Below are positions 43,621 to 54,785 of a stretch of 64,000 nucleotides of DNA, piece after piece. Source of the DNA: Simmondsia chinensis (lineage: Eukaryota; Streptophyta; Magnoliopsida; Caryophyllales; Simmondsiaceae); assembly GCA_018398585.1 (NCBI GenBank), contig JAGTTD010000018.1, forward strand, positions 5,773,501 to 5,837,500, written 5' to 3'. Numbering within the stretch: the first letter of the stretch is position 1; each line of letters begins with the position of its first letter. Both the position numbers and the translations under genes were made by a program. The notes under the pieces were generated by a model. It did not search any database and was not told where the DNA came from. It saw nothing but the letters and a program-made list of their open reading frames with translations.

Positions 43621-43744
43621 TGCCCTTTTTAGACAATCCACAATGTCCCATAGAAAGATGAGGCGCCATGTGTGTCGAAGACCAAAGACCCAAAACTAAA
43701 AGATAGAGCCGTGTTCTCCAACTCAGTTGGCTAGTTAGAGATGT

Positions 43745-44030
43745 CTACACCGATGGACTACATCGGAGAGAACCTATCTTTGATGAGCAAACCTATCTTG
43801 ATTTGTCTTCTCCACCTATCTTTGATGAACCCACATATGGTAAGCCAATCCATGAAGGGGAGGAAGTGTCGAGTGAGGTGAGAAGTCTGTCAGAGGAGGA
43901 GATTTGTCCAGAACGGTTGGCGTATTACTTACTGACAATAAAGGGGATTCAATATCGAGGTGGATTGAGTTCTAGAAGCTGCCTTACCAAGATGGCCCCA
44001 TTGCTGAGTGAGCCTTATGAAGCGTGAGGA
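43745..44030 (+). pseudogene. gag-like acidic fragment of the non-autonomous gypsy element
   Basis: The open frame 43,803-44,027 reads SSPPIFDEPTYGKPIHEGEE, then an acidic stretch with SLSEEEICPERLAYYLL. The first half repeats the acidic phrase found at about 9,640-9,680. It has no knuckle, protease or RT motif. A partial family-specific leader protein or gag fragment with no assignable function. Confidence 0.45.
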
Positions 44031-44224
44031 TATCAGGCACCAAGTTTGGAGACTACTTGCCAGGAGCTACATCCAAGTGAGATAGAAGGGCGGATTGGTT
44101 GTCCTAACGCAAACAAAGGACGGGACTTGGTAGATATGCTTTGACAACAGAACCATTAGTAAGATCATGAGTCAAATTTTGCCAGAAGGTGAGTGGAAGA
44201 CTAAGTTTTCAATCCGAGGAGGGT

Positions 44225-44805
44225 ACTCGAGGGGTATAAGCATGGTGACCCCGCAACATTGTGATGGAATGCACTTTGTGCATTGTCTTTGGAAGCCGTT
44301 GTGGAAGATGGCGAATAATTGAGACATTGGCGAGAGTGATGCAACCCTTGACTTGGTGAGAATGATCCTGAAGCATTGTTGGCAAATTCATGAGCGAATC
44401 TCGCTAACCTAGGGAGGATGATGCGGTCAACATCTTGACAAGACAAAGTACAACCCGTATCTTGGCAGAGTGAATCAACGATCCACATCCGGGGCAAGCA
44501 TGGTGGAATGGATTTTAGAGAGAGTGAAGCAAGCCTTGAATTGGTAAGAATGATCTAGAAACATCGTTGGTGAATTTGAGGGAAAATTCTCTCCAACCGG
44601 GAGAGAATGATGCAGTCTATATCTTGGCTAGACAGGTTATGACCTGGATCTTGGCGGAGTAGGTCAACAACACACATCTGAGCAATTGTGGTAAGTTGGA
44701 GCTTAGCGAGATGGGGAACCGGTGTGTAGGAGCATAGCTTGGTGAAAATGACCCAGATGATCCGTTGGCAAATTTAAGGATGAATTCTCTCCAACCCAGG
44801 GAGAA
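44225..44805 (+). repeat. 190-198-bp tandem repeat (about 3 units) ending at the LTR
   Basis: Successive TGATGC(A/G) starts at 44,419, 44,608 and 44,806 each follow a purine-rich or tctctccaacc phrase. Each is followed by a (t)cttggc(g/a)ga-type stretch and (g/a)agcatg/gtga..tggt..gaatgat. An earlier partial unit begins near 44,225. The last TGATGC is the true LTR start, so the unit is a duplicated PPT/LTR-start segment. Confidence 0.7.
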
Positions 44806-45365
44806 TGATGCAGCTGCACTGTAGCTTTTGGCGGTTTAAGGGTTAGATGGGTTTAGGCAGGTTGGCATTGGCAAGATGGAAAGCTTGGTGGATGGGAATA
44901 GGTGAGATGGCTAGCTTGGAGAGTTTGCAAGATACGTGCGGCCAAGAACGAGCTTGAGACGCTGACGTTAATTAGGAGACTTAGATTAGATTAGTAGATT
45001 TTTATTTAATATTGTTATCTTTTTTATTTTTAGTTTTTATTTTAGGATGATCATGCAGATTGCTAGATAAGCAGATGGATAGCTAATATCCGCCGTTGAT
45101 CTTTGGATATAGATTTAATTTAAAATTTGTATTGCTTTGAGTTTAGCTGGGAAAACTCCTCTATTTAAAGAGTGGATTAGTTAGGGTTTTATTTAGCATT
45201 CAATTTCATAGATTTCCAATATATTTCTTTGGAGTTTTCTCCTATTCTCAGGTTTTGAGAATTTAAGTTACTTTATCCCCTTGTATTTATTATTTTCGTA
45301 ATAAAATTTGAGGGAAGGCTATTGAACCTTTTCGTTCCCTGATTTTCCATCTATGCGCTGCATCA
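44806..45365 (+). repeat. non-autonomous gypsy 3' LTR (second element)
   Basis: 560 bp, TGATGCAGCTGC...GCGCTGCATCA. TATA-like ctctatttaaagag near 45,160 and the aataaaatttgagggaaggc end shared with the LTRs at 8-10 kb. Confidence 0.75.
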
Positions 45366-45954
45366 CATCTATGGAAGTGTAAGTGAATTAAATTCATTGA
45401 AATTAAAGCCTCTATATAAACCGATCAAGGGAGTCTACTACTATGAGTTTTCTTTTAACTTTATCTTTTTATTTTGAGATCTGTAAAACTCCTATGGAGA
45501 ACTAGACTGCTAGTTCAGGGATGCAAGATGGCTAGTTGATCGGATCACAAATTCATATTTTATTTATAGTAATGACTTGTGTTATACTATTTTCGCATTG
45601 TTGTGGAGAGTTCTTCATTGAGATTGATTTTTTGTTTATGTGCTTGTAGCCATGACTAGATTTCCAGTATATTTGCACTTCATCTTGTACTTGTAGCTCA
45701 GGCTATAGTATAATAGGTTTTCACGAGTGATCACAACCTCAACTAGGGCACAATCTTTTATAAATTAGCAGAAAAATAGGAATGAGAAATGAATTAAGTA
45801 GTGCTATTGAGATAACTTGTTCATCACCTAGAGTAATTATATAAGTTATGTCCTTAAACTTGTTCACTACCCGAAGCCCTAATCTAAGTGTTAACTCTAG
45901 TTTAGAGCTTGTAGCCTTAAGTCATTGTTGTGGTAAAATATAATGATAGAATTT

Positions 45955-46264
45955 TGTTGTGATCTAAGAAGATCTTAGATCATAACCTAGGTGAGAGAAT
46001 ATAAGATGAGAAATAATAGAGAGAATTGAGATGAGAAGGGAATATATTTTCTATTTCTTGGATGAAAATTAAAATGATAAAAGCAAAGAACTTAAACTCA
46101 CTAAAGCTTGAGGCGGCAAAGCATAAATATCTAGCTATTACAACCTCAACAATCTCAACTTATTTAACTACACTTCCCGCCAAAATATCAACTAACACCT
46201 AAGCACACCATTCAATTAGAACTAAACATTCAATTTACAATCACTTCAATTCACAATCACATCA
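45955..46264 (-). repeat. gypsy-3 3' LTR
   Basis: 310 bp. On minus TGATGTGATTGTG...GATCACAACA. Beside it on minus is the purine tract AATGAGGGAGTAT (46,265-46,277). Confidence 0.85.
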
Positions 46265-46269
46265 ATACT

Positions 46270-48292
46270 CCCTCATTTGAAAACATTCTTGTCGCAAGAA
46301 TGGAAGGAAGGAAATTGACTCTTGATGAACTTCAAGTCCTCCCATGTGGCATCTTCTTGTCTTAGATATGCCCATTGAATCAATACATGTTCAATCCTTT
46401 TTACCCTGCTGCTGCACTGTACGAGAACCCAAGATGGCCAAGGTTCTTAGAGAATTATACCAGTGGAACAGGCTGTAGGAGGTGTAAATGAGTTCACAAT
46501 ACCATCAGCAACATGCTTCTTCAACAATGACACATGAAACACCGGATGGACAGAGGCATCAGGAGGCAACTCCCATCTATAGACAACATTCCCATGCTTC
46601 TCCAGCACCTTATAAGGTCCAAAATAGCGAGCACACAACTTGACATTCTTGCATATAGCCACCGATGATTTCCTGTAAGGTTGAAGTTTTAAGTACACCA
46701 AATCACCAACTTGGAAGGACCTATCATATCTCTTCCTATCGGCAAAGAATTTCATCCTTGATTGAGTTACTTGCAGATTTTCTTTGAGCCGCTACGTTAA
46801 CTTCTTCCTCTGGTGCAACAGATCATTCACTTCCATCACCGAGAATGTAGTATCTTGAAAGACAATGGAGAAATGAGGATCATAGCCGTAAGGGCCTTGA
46901 AGGGAGTTGTTCCAAAGGACGAATGGGCATGTGTATTGTACCAGAACTCAGCCAAAGATAGCCACTTGTGCCACTGTTTGGGATGGAAGAAAATTCATGC
47001 TTCGCAAATACTGCTCAACACATTGATTCACTCTTTCTGTTTGACCATTCGTTTGAGGATGATAAGAAGAGCTTAAAGTAATAAAGGAACCTAGCAATAA
47101 GAACAACTCACGCCAAAAATTGCTAGTGAATAACCTGTCACAGTCTGAAATAATTAATTGAGGCAAGCCATCAAGTTTGTATATGTTATCCAAGAACATT
47201 TTAGCAAGTCTTTCAGCTGAAATAGGATGATTGAGGGCAATGAAATAACCAAACTTAGTGAAACAATCCACCACAACCCATATGATCTGCTTCCCTTCTA
47301 ACTTGGGTAATCCCTTTATAAAATCTGTGCTGATGTGCTGCCAAGCTCTATCAGGAATAGGTAGGGTTTGAAGTAACCCTTGATAAGGCACATGATCACT
47401 TTGGTGTGTTGACACACATCACAAACTTGAATACACTCCACCACCTCCTTCTTCATGCCTAGCCACTGTAAATACTGCTTAAGTCTTTTGTAAGTTCCCT
47501 TAATTCCTGAATGACCTCCCCAAGCTGAAGCATGGAAGGCTAGTATAACCTGCTTCCTCAAATCTGTGGCAGAATTGATGTGCACCCTCCCTTTCATTCT
47601 TACAATGGCATTGGTTATGGTTACATTTTATACAACAGCTAAGGGATTCTTAATGCTGAAAGCAATGATGCAATCTTGTGCGAGGCTGTCCCCAGCATAG
47701 GATTTGTGAACTCCCTCTATCCAAGAAAGCAAAACAAGTGAGATAGCATGACAACAAGCTAATTTCACCTCTTCTTGCTTCCTTAACAAAGCATTTACTG
47801 CCCAATTTTCCTTTCCTCTGAAATACTCAATCGAGTAATCCAACCCCAACATCTTCATAAGCCCTTGCGTTGCACTCGTGTGGTGATCTTTTGCTCTAGC
47901 AGGTACTTAAGACTTTGATTATTAGTCCTGAGAATGAAATATTGGCCTTTAAGGTAATGTCTCCACTTCTACACTGCCATGGTTATTGCTAAATATTCCT
48001 TCTCATAAATTGACGAACAGATGCTTGGGACTGAGATATTGGCTAAGAAAGGCCACAGGCGATCCCTTTTAAGACAATATTGCACCCACACCTTTGCCAT
48101 AAGCATCTGTTTCAATGATGAAAGGTACACAGAAATCTGGCATTGCTGGAACTGGAGCTGAGCACATTGCTGCTTTCAAGTTTTCAAATGCTTCTTGGGC
48201 CATAACACACCACACAAAGGCATCCTTCTTTAAGAAGGTCCGTTAGAGGTTTAGCTATCACACCATAACCAGCCACAAACTTTCTGTAATAC
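46270..48292 (-). pseudogene. gypsy-3 RT end, RNase H, integrase, chromodomain
   Basis: Minus strand. It resumes after copia-4 with [20 protein letters not shown] (48,290-48,230). RNase H pieces follow, ending LDYSIEYFRGKENWAVNAL (47,858-47,790). Integrase HHCC finger 47,540-47,400 (GGHSGIKGTYKRLKQYL, CDVCQHTK). The core 47,415-46,948 has D in ISTDFIKG, D in LIISDCDRLF and E in GQTERVNQ, with exactly 35 residues between the last two: a complete catalytic triad. The tail 46,755-46,447 has GDLVYLKLQPY, YFGPYKVLEK and HPVFHVSLLK. After one stop comes a chromodomain-like VLIQWAYLRQEDATWED (46,370-46,320), ending at a stop 13 bp before the LTR. Frame breaks near 47,600, 47,880 and 48,050-48,190. 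Confidence 0.87.
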
Positions 48293-48297
48293 CCCGT

Positions 48298-50512
48298 TGT
48301 TGGGAAAAGGATATGAATTTTGTTGAAAAATAAACTCTGATGCTGACTATTGGGTTCACCGTTCACAACTATGGTCACAACAATAGACACCTATTAGAGC
48401 ACTTAAAGTAGGGGACTCTTCTCCCTACCTAAGCCCCCGGTTGGAGAGTCACGCTTCGTGACACCTCACGTGCGAGAGTTCCCGTAAATAGGTTTATCTC
48501 TATAAACCGTTTGCCCTAATGCGGTTGTTGGGATGAATTTCAAAAATTCTCCCTACAGATTACGCAGCGGAACGGGTTTAGAATTCATAACTCTAAACTT
48601 AGGGTTGATTTAAAATTTCTAATTTTAAATCTACTGACTTAAATTCATAATTTAAATCAACAGATCTAAATTCTTAATTTAGATCTACATGCATTTTACT
48701 CTAATACATTCATAACAATATATAAACTTAAACAGGTATAATAACGAATATTGTAAATAAATAAAAAAGCAAAATTAAAAGAAAAGGAAAGAAAGGACAT
48801 ACCTGAAATAGCTCCAATAATAAAGAAAACCAAAAAGACAATAATATTCTTCAAAATCGAGACCTCGAAACCTTCTACGCAATGACCTCGAACTGCCCAG
48901 AGGGTGGGCTCCGAAAAATATTTAACTGGGCCTATGAAATAGTTTCAGAAACCACAAAGAAATTTTGACTTCGATACCAAATCTCGGAATAAGCCCCTCT
49001 ATTTATAGGAATATACGGGAGTGAAAAAAATAATTTTAATCGATGTGGGATTGCATAGTTTAAAACAAAACGCATCGTTTTAATTAAAAAAATAGTTCGG
49101 ACGCAGCGTTTCACAAAATTGTGCACGCGTTTTTTTACCCTGTCACCACATGCCACGTGGCACACAGTGATTGGTCCGTACCTGATGGCACGGATCGCCA
49201 TCTGTTGGCCCAGCACACGACACATGTTGCGCGCTGGTTGGCTACTACGCGTGAACACAGATTTACACATTATTTTTCATGATTTTTCCTTGTTTTTTGT
49301 TTTGCTTTGTGTCCCACATGTAAAAATTCATCTTATGAATTTTAATTTTTAAAAATTATTTTATTTTATAATTTTTAATATTTATTCATCTCATGAATAA
49401 TGTTTGGCAAAATTAATTTACGCATCTTATGGATCCATAATTCATCTCATGAATTCTTTAATATTTTTCCAATGGCAATAAATATAAAGGCTTGCGCAGG
49501 GACCTCAGGGTCAATTTAAATCTAGCTCCAAATAGGTTAAATTAAATTATCTCATTATATTAAATTAATTACCATTTAATGAGAATTAATTCCACTAAAT
49601 AAATCTCACGGCACTCCAGAACTAAATTATTTATTCGATATCTCCCTAATAAACTGTATTGATGACAACAACCCCTCCACTAGATGTCCATGACAAATTA
49701 TAAATATAACCACTACCATTATCCTTCTCACAGCTTCTCCATTAGTTACCGACTTACCCTTCACTGAATAATTCATTTATTTTTGAACATATTCACAGTA
49801 TAAATTTCAAATGTCAAACACATGGAATATTTTGGCCAAAGTTTCCGAACCATTCAAATATTTGCGAATCAACTAAGGGGACATCTGTATCTCATAAAAG
49901 ATTATAGATTCCCTATTGAATACATGATCCTTATCACACTTCACGCCGCTACGTAGTGTATGTGGAATTTTAGTCATTCGTTTAGACCTTACTTATAGTA
50001 CACAAAAGTAACTAACGCTCCATGCACAAGTCCAGAATACTCTCAGGATTTAGAGTCGTCGTTCAAACAGTACAAAATGCATCACTCATCTCCGATAGTA
50101 GTCTAGAAATAAGTAACCCACATGGTCCAACTCAGTGTGTCAAACACACTATCCTAACATTTTTGGATCTCCATCCACATGACCAAGACAAGCCATCTAA
50201 AGTATCACGTTATAGTCTTAACATACAAGTGGTCTAAACTTGTCTTCGACTACGAGTCTTTCAAACAACAATCCACACCATTTGTTCGAAGTCTATCTGT
50301 GGCTTAGTCTCATAAACTACTTAGAACAAACATGTAAATTATAGTCTGAGGACTACACCCATCTCATAGGTGTCTCCCAAAAAAAAATCACATGCAGTAT
50401 AAATGCTCACATACACAAATTTAACAAGGAAACGATTGGAACTTCAACTTTATTTATTAATTAAAATAATATATCTAGAATAAATCTGAATTTTAGGACA
50501 CTGTTCCTAACA
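48298..50512 (-). repeat. copia-4 3' LTR
   Basis: 2215 bp. On minus TGTTAGGAACAGTGTCC...CTTTTCCCAACA. It contains a TATA box on minus (TATAAATAGAGG, about 48,996-49,007), an upstream ACCAATCAC (CCAAT-type, about 49,166-49,175), and the hairpin GTCACGcttCGTGAC at 48,449-48,463. Confidence 0.88.
48994..49010 (-). promoter_or_regulatory. copia-4 LTR TATA box (3' LTR copy)
   Basis: On minus CCTATAAATAGAGGGG, a textbook plant TATA box about 1.5 kb from the LTR start (TGTTAGG). The identical motif in the 5' LTR is at 55,484-55,500. Long U3 upstream; downstream gagcccaccct on plus marks the R/U5 side. Confidence 0.6.
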
Positions 50513-50524
50513 ATCTCCCACTTG

Positions 50525-52730
50525 TTCTAAATCCAATTTATGACAAAGTCTGTACTCACCCCTTTTATGTTTGAACCAAAAAAATCTACTGAGCCTAACC
50601 CTTAGTGAGCACAATTACTCTATTGTGAAGTCAGCAATACAATACTGCTTGACGTTCCCCTCACTAATGGCTCCCACTCCAAGGGTAAAGACATACTTAG
50701 ACGTCAAACATCTATTATTTTAATCTGACTGGATGTCTTAAATCAACATAGCCAACTGGAACCAGCTCGTCACTTTGAAAGATTAGCATAGGATCTTTAG
50801 TTCTTCTCAAGAACTAGAGAAAACACTTCACTTCCATCTAGTCCATTGGACCCAGATTAGACCAACACCTACATACTATCCCATAGCATGGCAGACATCA
50901 AGCCTCATGCACAACATGGCATACCTGAGGCTCCCACTGCCAAAGCAAATGGAATATTCCTCGATTGCTCCTCTTCTTGAGGTGTCCTAGAACACTACTC
51001 AAAAAAGAGAGGGACTCCATGCTAAACCTTGACAACATCTTGTCAATATAAGTGGCTAAAGAAAGGCCCAACATCCTACTCTTACAACCTTGCAGAAGCT
51101 TAATCCTAAGAGTAGAGCTGGCTTCTCTGATGTCTTTCATATTGAGCTATCATGACAACCAAGTCTTTACAGCTAATGACACTCCTAAATCATTCTCAAT
51201 GAGTAGTATATCGTTGACATATAACACTAAGAAAGTCACTACTTTCTCTTGATGTCATTTGTACACGCATAATTTGAGCAATCTATTGCACAAAACTAGA
51301 AGACTTAATTGCTTTATTGTGGCTAAAAGGATCAGATTCAATGCCACGATCAACCACTAAGGCTCCCGCTATGAACCTGTCAGGTGTCCGGACAATCCTC
51401 CACCACACCTAAGCTCTCGTGTACCTGGAACATTTCTGTTCCTATTAGTAGGTGCATCTAATGCATCCACTATATCTTAAGTTGTGTCTAGTTGTTTAGA
51501 ATTAGTGTCATTTTCCTTTAAATGCTATTTTGTTTCTGTTTTTGCTTTTGTTGCTTACTTGTAAAATCCTTCTCTAAGTGTTTTGCACTGTATTTTAAAA
51601 AAAACTTTTAAATTAAAAACTGTAGAAAAGACCGTGCTTGTTCTCTCTATCTGCAACACCATTCTGCTGTGTTGTAACCAGAGCAGAAAGCTGAGTTATT
51701 ATCTCATTTGCAGTTTGAAAATCCAAAACCTCACCCGAAAATTATTCACCACCTCGATCTAATCAAAGTGACTTAACTTGTTTGCCTAATAGCTTTTAAA
51801 ATTCAGCTTTGTACTCTTTGAACTTTTCAAAAGAGTCTGATTAATGTCTAATTAGGTAAACATAACCATGCCTTGAGTAATCATCACTAAATGTGGTTAA
51901 GTACTCATACCCACCTTTTGCCTGAACATGTATTGGTCCACATACATCTATGTGAACCAGCTCAAGTAAGCCACCAATCCTGTTGCCTTCACTCTTAAGG
52001 ACAGAATTGGTCACCTTTCATTCTATGCAGAATTCGCATACTGGTAATGACCTCAAGTCCAAAACCTCTATCAGTCCATCTTTCACCAGTCTTTGGATCC
52101 TGTTCGAATTAGTGTGACCTAAACATTGGTGCCATGTGTAGGTAATATCCCTTTCAAGGTGTTTTCTTTTAGAAGATTGAACAAATAAACTTACGTTAAA
52201 TTTATTTAAACAATTACTATAGTTTTGATAAGGAAGTAACATGAATAAACAATTCATTCATGTACATTTGCAAATAAACAATTTATTTCTCATATTAAAA
52301 TCTCTATTATCAAAATTAATTGAATAATAATTATTCATTAAACATGACATAGAAATCAAATTCTTGTGCAGAGAAGGTTTAAATAAACAATCCTTTAAAA
52401 CAAAACTCTATCACTAAGGCCTAAGCTAACATCTCCTACACTTAAGACCACTATTATTATATTGTCCCTGACCATCAGGTAGAACACCCATCGTGTAGCC
52501 TTTAGCTGAGCCTAAGCTCCTGTAACATATTACAGATATGTTCAGTTGAACCTGAGTCCACCCACCAGGAAACTGGTGGACTCCCAACTGCGCATGACTC
52601 AACTAAGTGAGATATCAATATACCTTTACCAGATGGCTTAGCAGTCTTTATAGGAAGAGTAGCTATGTACTTAGTGTAGTTTTTTTTTTCCAGTGGCCAA
52701 GTTTTCTTGCAAAAGAAACACTTTTTTTTT
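50525..52730 (-). pseudogene. copia-4 polyprotein, decayed
   Basis: Minus strand, from 52,730 down. Zinc-knuckle trace CFFCKKTWP (about 52,690-52,720). Protease WWVDSGSTEHIC (about 52,535-52,570). GAG-pre-integrase 52,257-52,018 (TWHQCLGHTNSNRIQRLVKDG, CEFCIE). Integrase start with catalytic D in HIDVCGP and TFSDDYSRHGYVYL (about 51,840-51,965). RT end 51,140-50,898 (MKDIREASSTLRIKLL, LGLSLATYIDKMLSRFSM). RNase H VFTLGVGAISEGNVKQYCIAD (about 50,640-50,700). Most of the integrase C-terminal part and the RT catalytic part are missing between 51,140 and 51,780, which explains the short internal region. Not functional. Confidence 0.75.
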
Positions 52731-53094
52731 GCTTACTTCCTTATGGACTTAGTTGCTCCAATAACAACCTTGCCATTTTCTTTCTTTCTGGTAGGTCCCT
52801 TGTGAGTAATAACTAAGTCTAACTTATTTTTCAAGGCAAAGTGATTTGGTCTAGTGAGTAAATTATGTATTCAAAATCAAGTGAAGTTCGCCAGCCGTAT
52901 CCATATCAAAATTTTTGTAAATGCAAACAATCATGTAACTTCCTTATATGAGTCATGTATAATACAGTGATATATATATTCTTTCAATTTAGCATACATA
53001 ATAAGTCAGATATCCACTAAACTGTACTATCATGCATACAATGATGACCAAACACACCACTCCTTACTCCCTGGCAGGGGGGTCGTACGAAGCT

Positions 53095-53455
53095 AGTTCA
53101 GGTGAGAACTATTCTCAATTAACCTTTTTTTTTTGTAACTCTTACTAAACATGATTAAGTCACCACTTTACCTTAGTCTCTAACATGACACAACAGAGCT
53201 CCTCGGGGAGGCTAATGCATCACGCTAGTCAAGTGTAAACCATTACCTAACCCTCCATACAATTACACAAAATACTCCACGGCAGCATGATCGCATCGCT
53301 TCTTTGCACTTTGGTTTATCCTAAAGAAGTCTAATCCTGTAATCTGCAAACCGACTTCCTCCGCAGGGAGATCTATCGATCTACTATACTGCTAGACCGG
53401 TAATGGAGACCATGAGATTACAACAATTGAAAACTCGCTCTCACTTGATTTTTAT
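53095..53455 (-). repeat. copia-4 leader block shared with copia-3
   Basis: Single copy of the block that is duplicated in copia-3 (32,125-32,485 and 32,620-32,960). Shared landmarks are aactattctcaattaa, gtcaagtgtaaacc, aagaagtctaatcc and tctgcaaac. Conserved non-coding leader sequence between two diverged families. Confidence 0.55.
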
Positions 53456-53474
53456 AACTCGTGGTTTTTAATTA

Positions 53475-54030
53475 ACTTGCTTCTACAACCTGGATTATCT
53501 CATAATCCCATTTAGATTCTCATTCTAAAATTAACCAAAATTAATTAATTAATTTATTCAAAATATTGTCGTTTATAGTATAGATTATCTCATAACCGTA
53601 CATTAGAATCTCATTCTAAAATCCAATCAATAAAATTAATTAATTAATTTTAATTAAACAATACCAATATTTAATTTAGATTATCACATAATCTACTTTT
53701 CAAAATCTAATTCAAATTAAATTACAAATAATTTTATTTAAAATCAATAGCGATTTTGTACCTAGACTATTCCATAGTCTATTTTTCAGAATCTTATTCT
53801 AAAATAAAACGAGCTTAGACTATCCAATAGTCTAGTTTAGAATCTTATTCTAAAATTTAATTAACAAAATTTAACTTTTATTTTAAGGATAAAGTTAACT
53901 TAGACTATCTTATAGTCTACTTCAGAATCTTATTCTAAAATAATTTTAAATAACTTTTATTCAAAATAACACTGATTTATAACTTAAATTATCAGATAAC
54001 TTAATTTAGAATCTCATTCTAAAAAGGAAA
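53475..54030 (-). repeat. hairpin array 1 in copia-4 leader
   Basis: At least seven units of about 55-95 bp, each with two small palindromes. The first is of type tAGACTATnnnATAGTCTa or AGATTATctcATAATCt; the second is of type AGAATcttATTCTaaaat. Unit centres lie near 53,490, 53,590, 53,690, 53,770, 53,825, 53,915 and 54,000. The stems are kept while their sequence changes between units (GATTAT/GACTAT with matching partners), as if paired structure were maintained. Confidence 0.7.
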
Positions 54031-54219
54031 TTAGTTAATAAAATAATTAACTTAATTATTATATAAATCAGTATTGACGTCTAAGAGTCCAAATAATAAT
54101 AAAATAAAAAAACTTTTTTTTATTTGCTGACGTCAGCACTAACGTCAGCAGCAGGTGCTGACCAAAAAATATATATATATATTTATTTAAATTTTAAAAT
54201 TAAAATATTTAATTTTAAA

Positions 54220-54370
54220 ATAAATTAAATTTAATCTCATTAAATCAATTTATCCGATTTCGTATAAAATAATTAAATCTAATCTCATTAGATCAACTTT
54301 ATCCAAATTTATAAAAAATATTTGAATCTAATCCTATTAGATCAATTTTGTCAGATTTTGTAAATCATGA
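54220..54370 (-). repeat. hairpin array 2 in copia-4 leader
   Basis: Three units of about 60 bp built on AATCTAATCtcATTAGATcaa (near 54,230, 54,285, 54,335), each followed by (t)ttatccga(t/a)tt. Each core is an inverted repeat ATCTAAT/ATTAGAT. Confidence 0.7.
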
Positions 54371-54419
54371 CTGCGAATGTAAATCTCATTATACGAACAA
54401 TATAATAGCAAATTTATGG

Positions 54420-54665
54420 ATTGTTCCAAATTAACGATTAATTCATTAACGAGTCAAACAATTTAAATCGTCACCATAAACAACCTAGTTAACTTTTAAC
54501 TCTTTTAACTGATTTAAACAATTTTGATCGATACTTTAAATCAATCTAATTAACAATTAATTACTTTAATGATTCAAACAATTTAAATCACAAATACAAA
54601 TAATCAGCTCAATTAATTATTAATTCTTTATTGATTTAAACAATTTAAATCGATAAGTCAAATTA
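54420..54665 (-). repeat. repeat array 3 in copia-4 leader
   Basis: Four units of about 60 bp with the pattern ttaattctttaa(t/c)gattcaaacaatttaaatcg (near 54,435-54,465, 54,500-54,530, 54,560-54,590, 54,625-54,650), separated by caatctaattaa-type spacers. It lies next to the PBS (54,771-54,785). Confidence 0.65.
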
Positions 54666-54770
54666 AGCTAATATTCTTCTTAATAAAATCTCTATTTTAT
54701 TAAATCGCAAATCTATTTATTTCGATCTTATTATACATAGTCATGTATATTATGAATGTAATCAGATGCT

Positions 54771-54785
54771 GGCTCCGATACCAAC
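54771..54785 (-). promoter_or_regulatory. copia-4 primer binding site
   Basis: On minus GTTGGTATCGGAGCC, immediately following the LTR end CTTTTCCTAACA. tRNA-Met type with one change from TATCAGAGC. Confidence 0.8.

Larger units (their letters stand above)
43641..45365 (+). mobile_element. non-autonomous gypsy element, 3' part (same family as 8-10 kb)
   Basis: It shares with the 8.05-10.40 kb element the SSPPIFDEP coding phrase, the tctctcc...ggagaatgatgcag PPT/LTR junction and LTR ends TGATGCAG...GCTGCATCA. The 5' LTR and gag start are missing. The left border (about 43,621-43,740) joins truncated gypsy-2 gag directly, suggesting deletion by illegitimate recombination. The 3' LTR is 44806-45365. 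Confidence 0.7.

Noticed and set aside
43803..44027. Independent small host gene
   Set aside because: It shares its acidic phrase with the non-autonomous gypsy element at 9.6 kb and lies upstream of a matching PPT and LTR.
53475..54030. CRISPR-like array
   Set aside because: Units are diverged, contiguous palindromes with no unique spacers, inside a plant retrotransposon leader.
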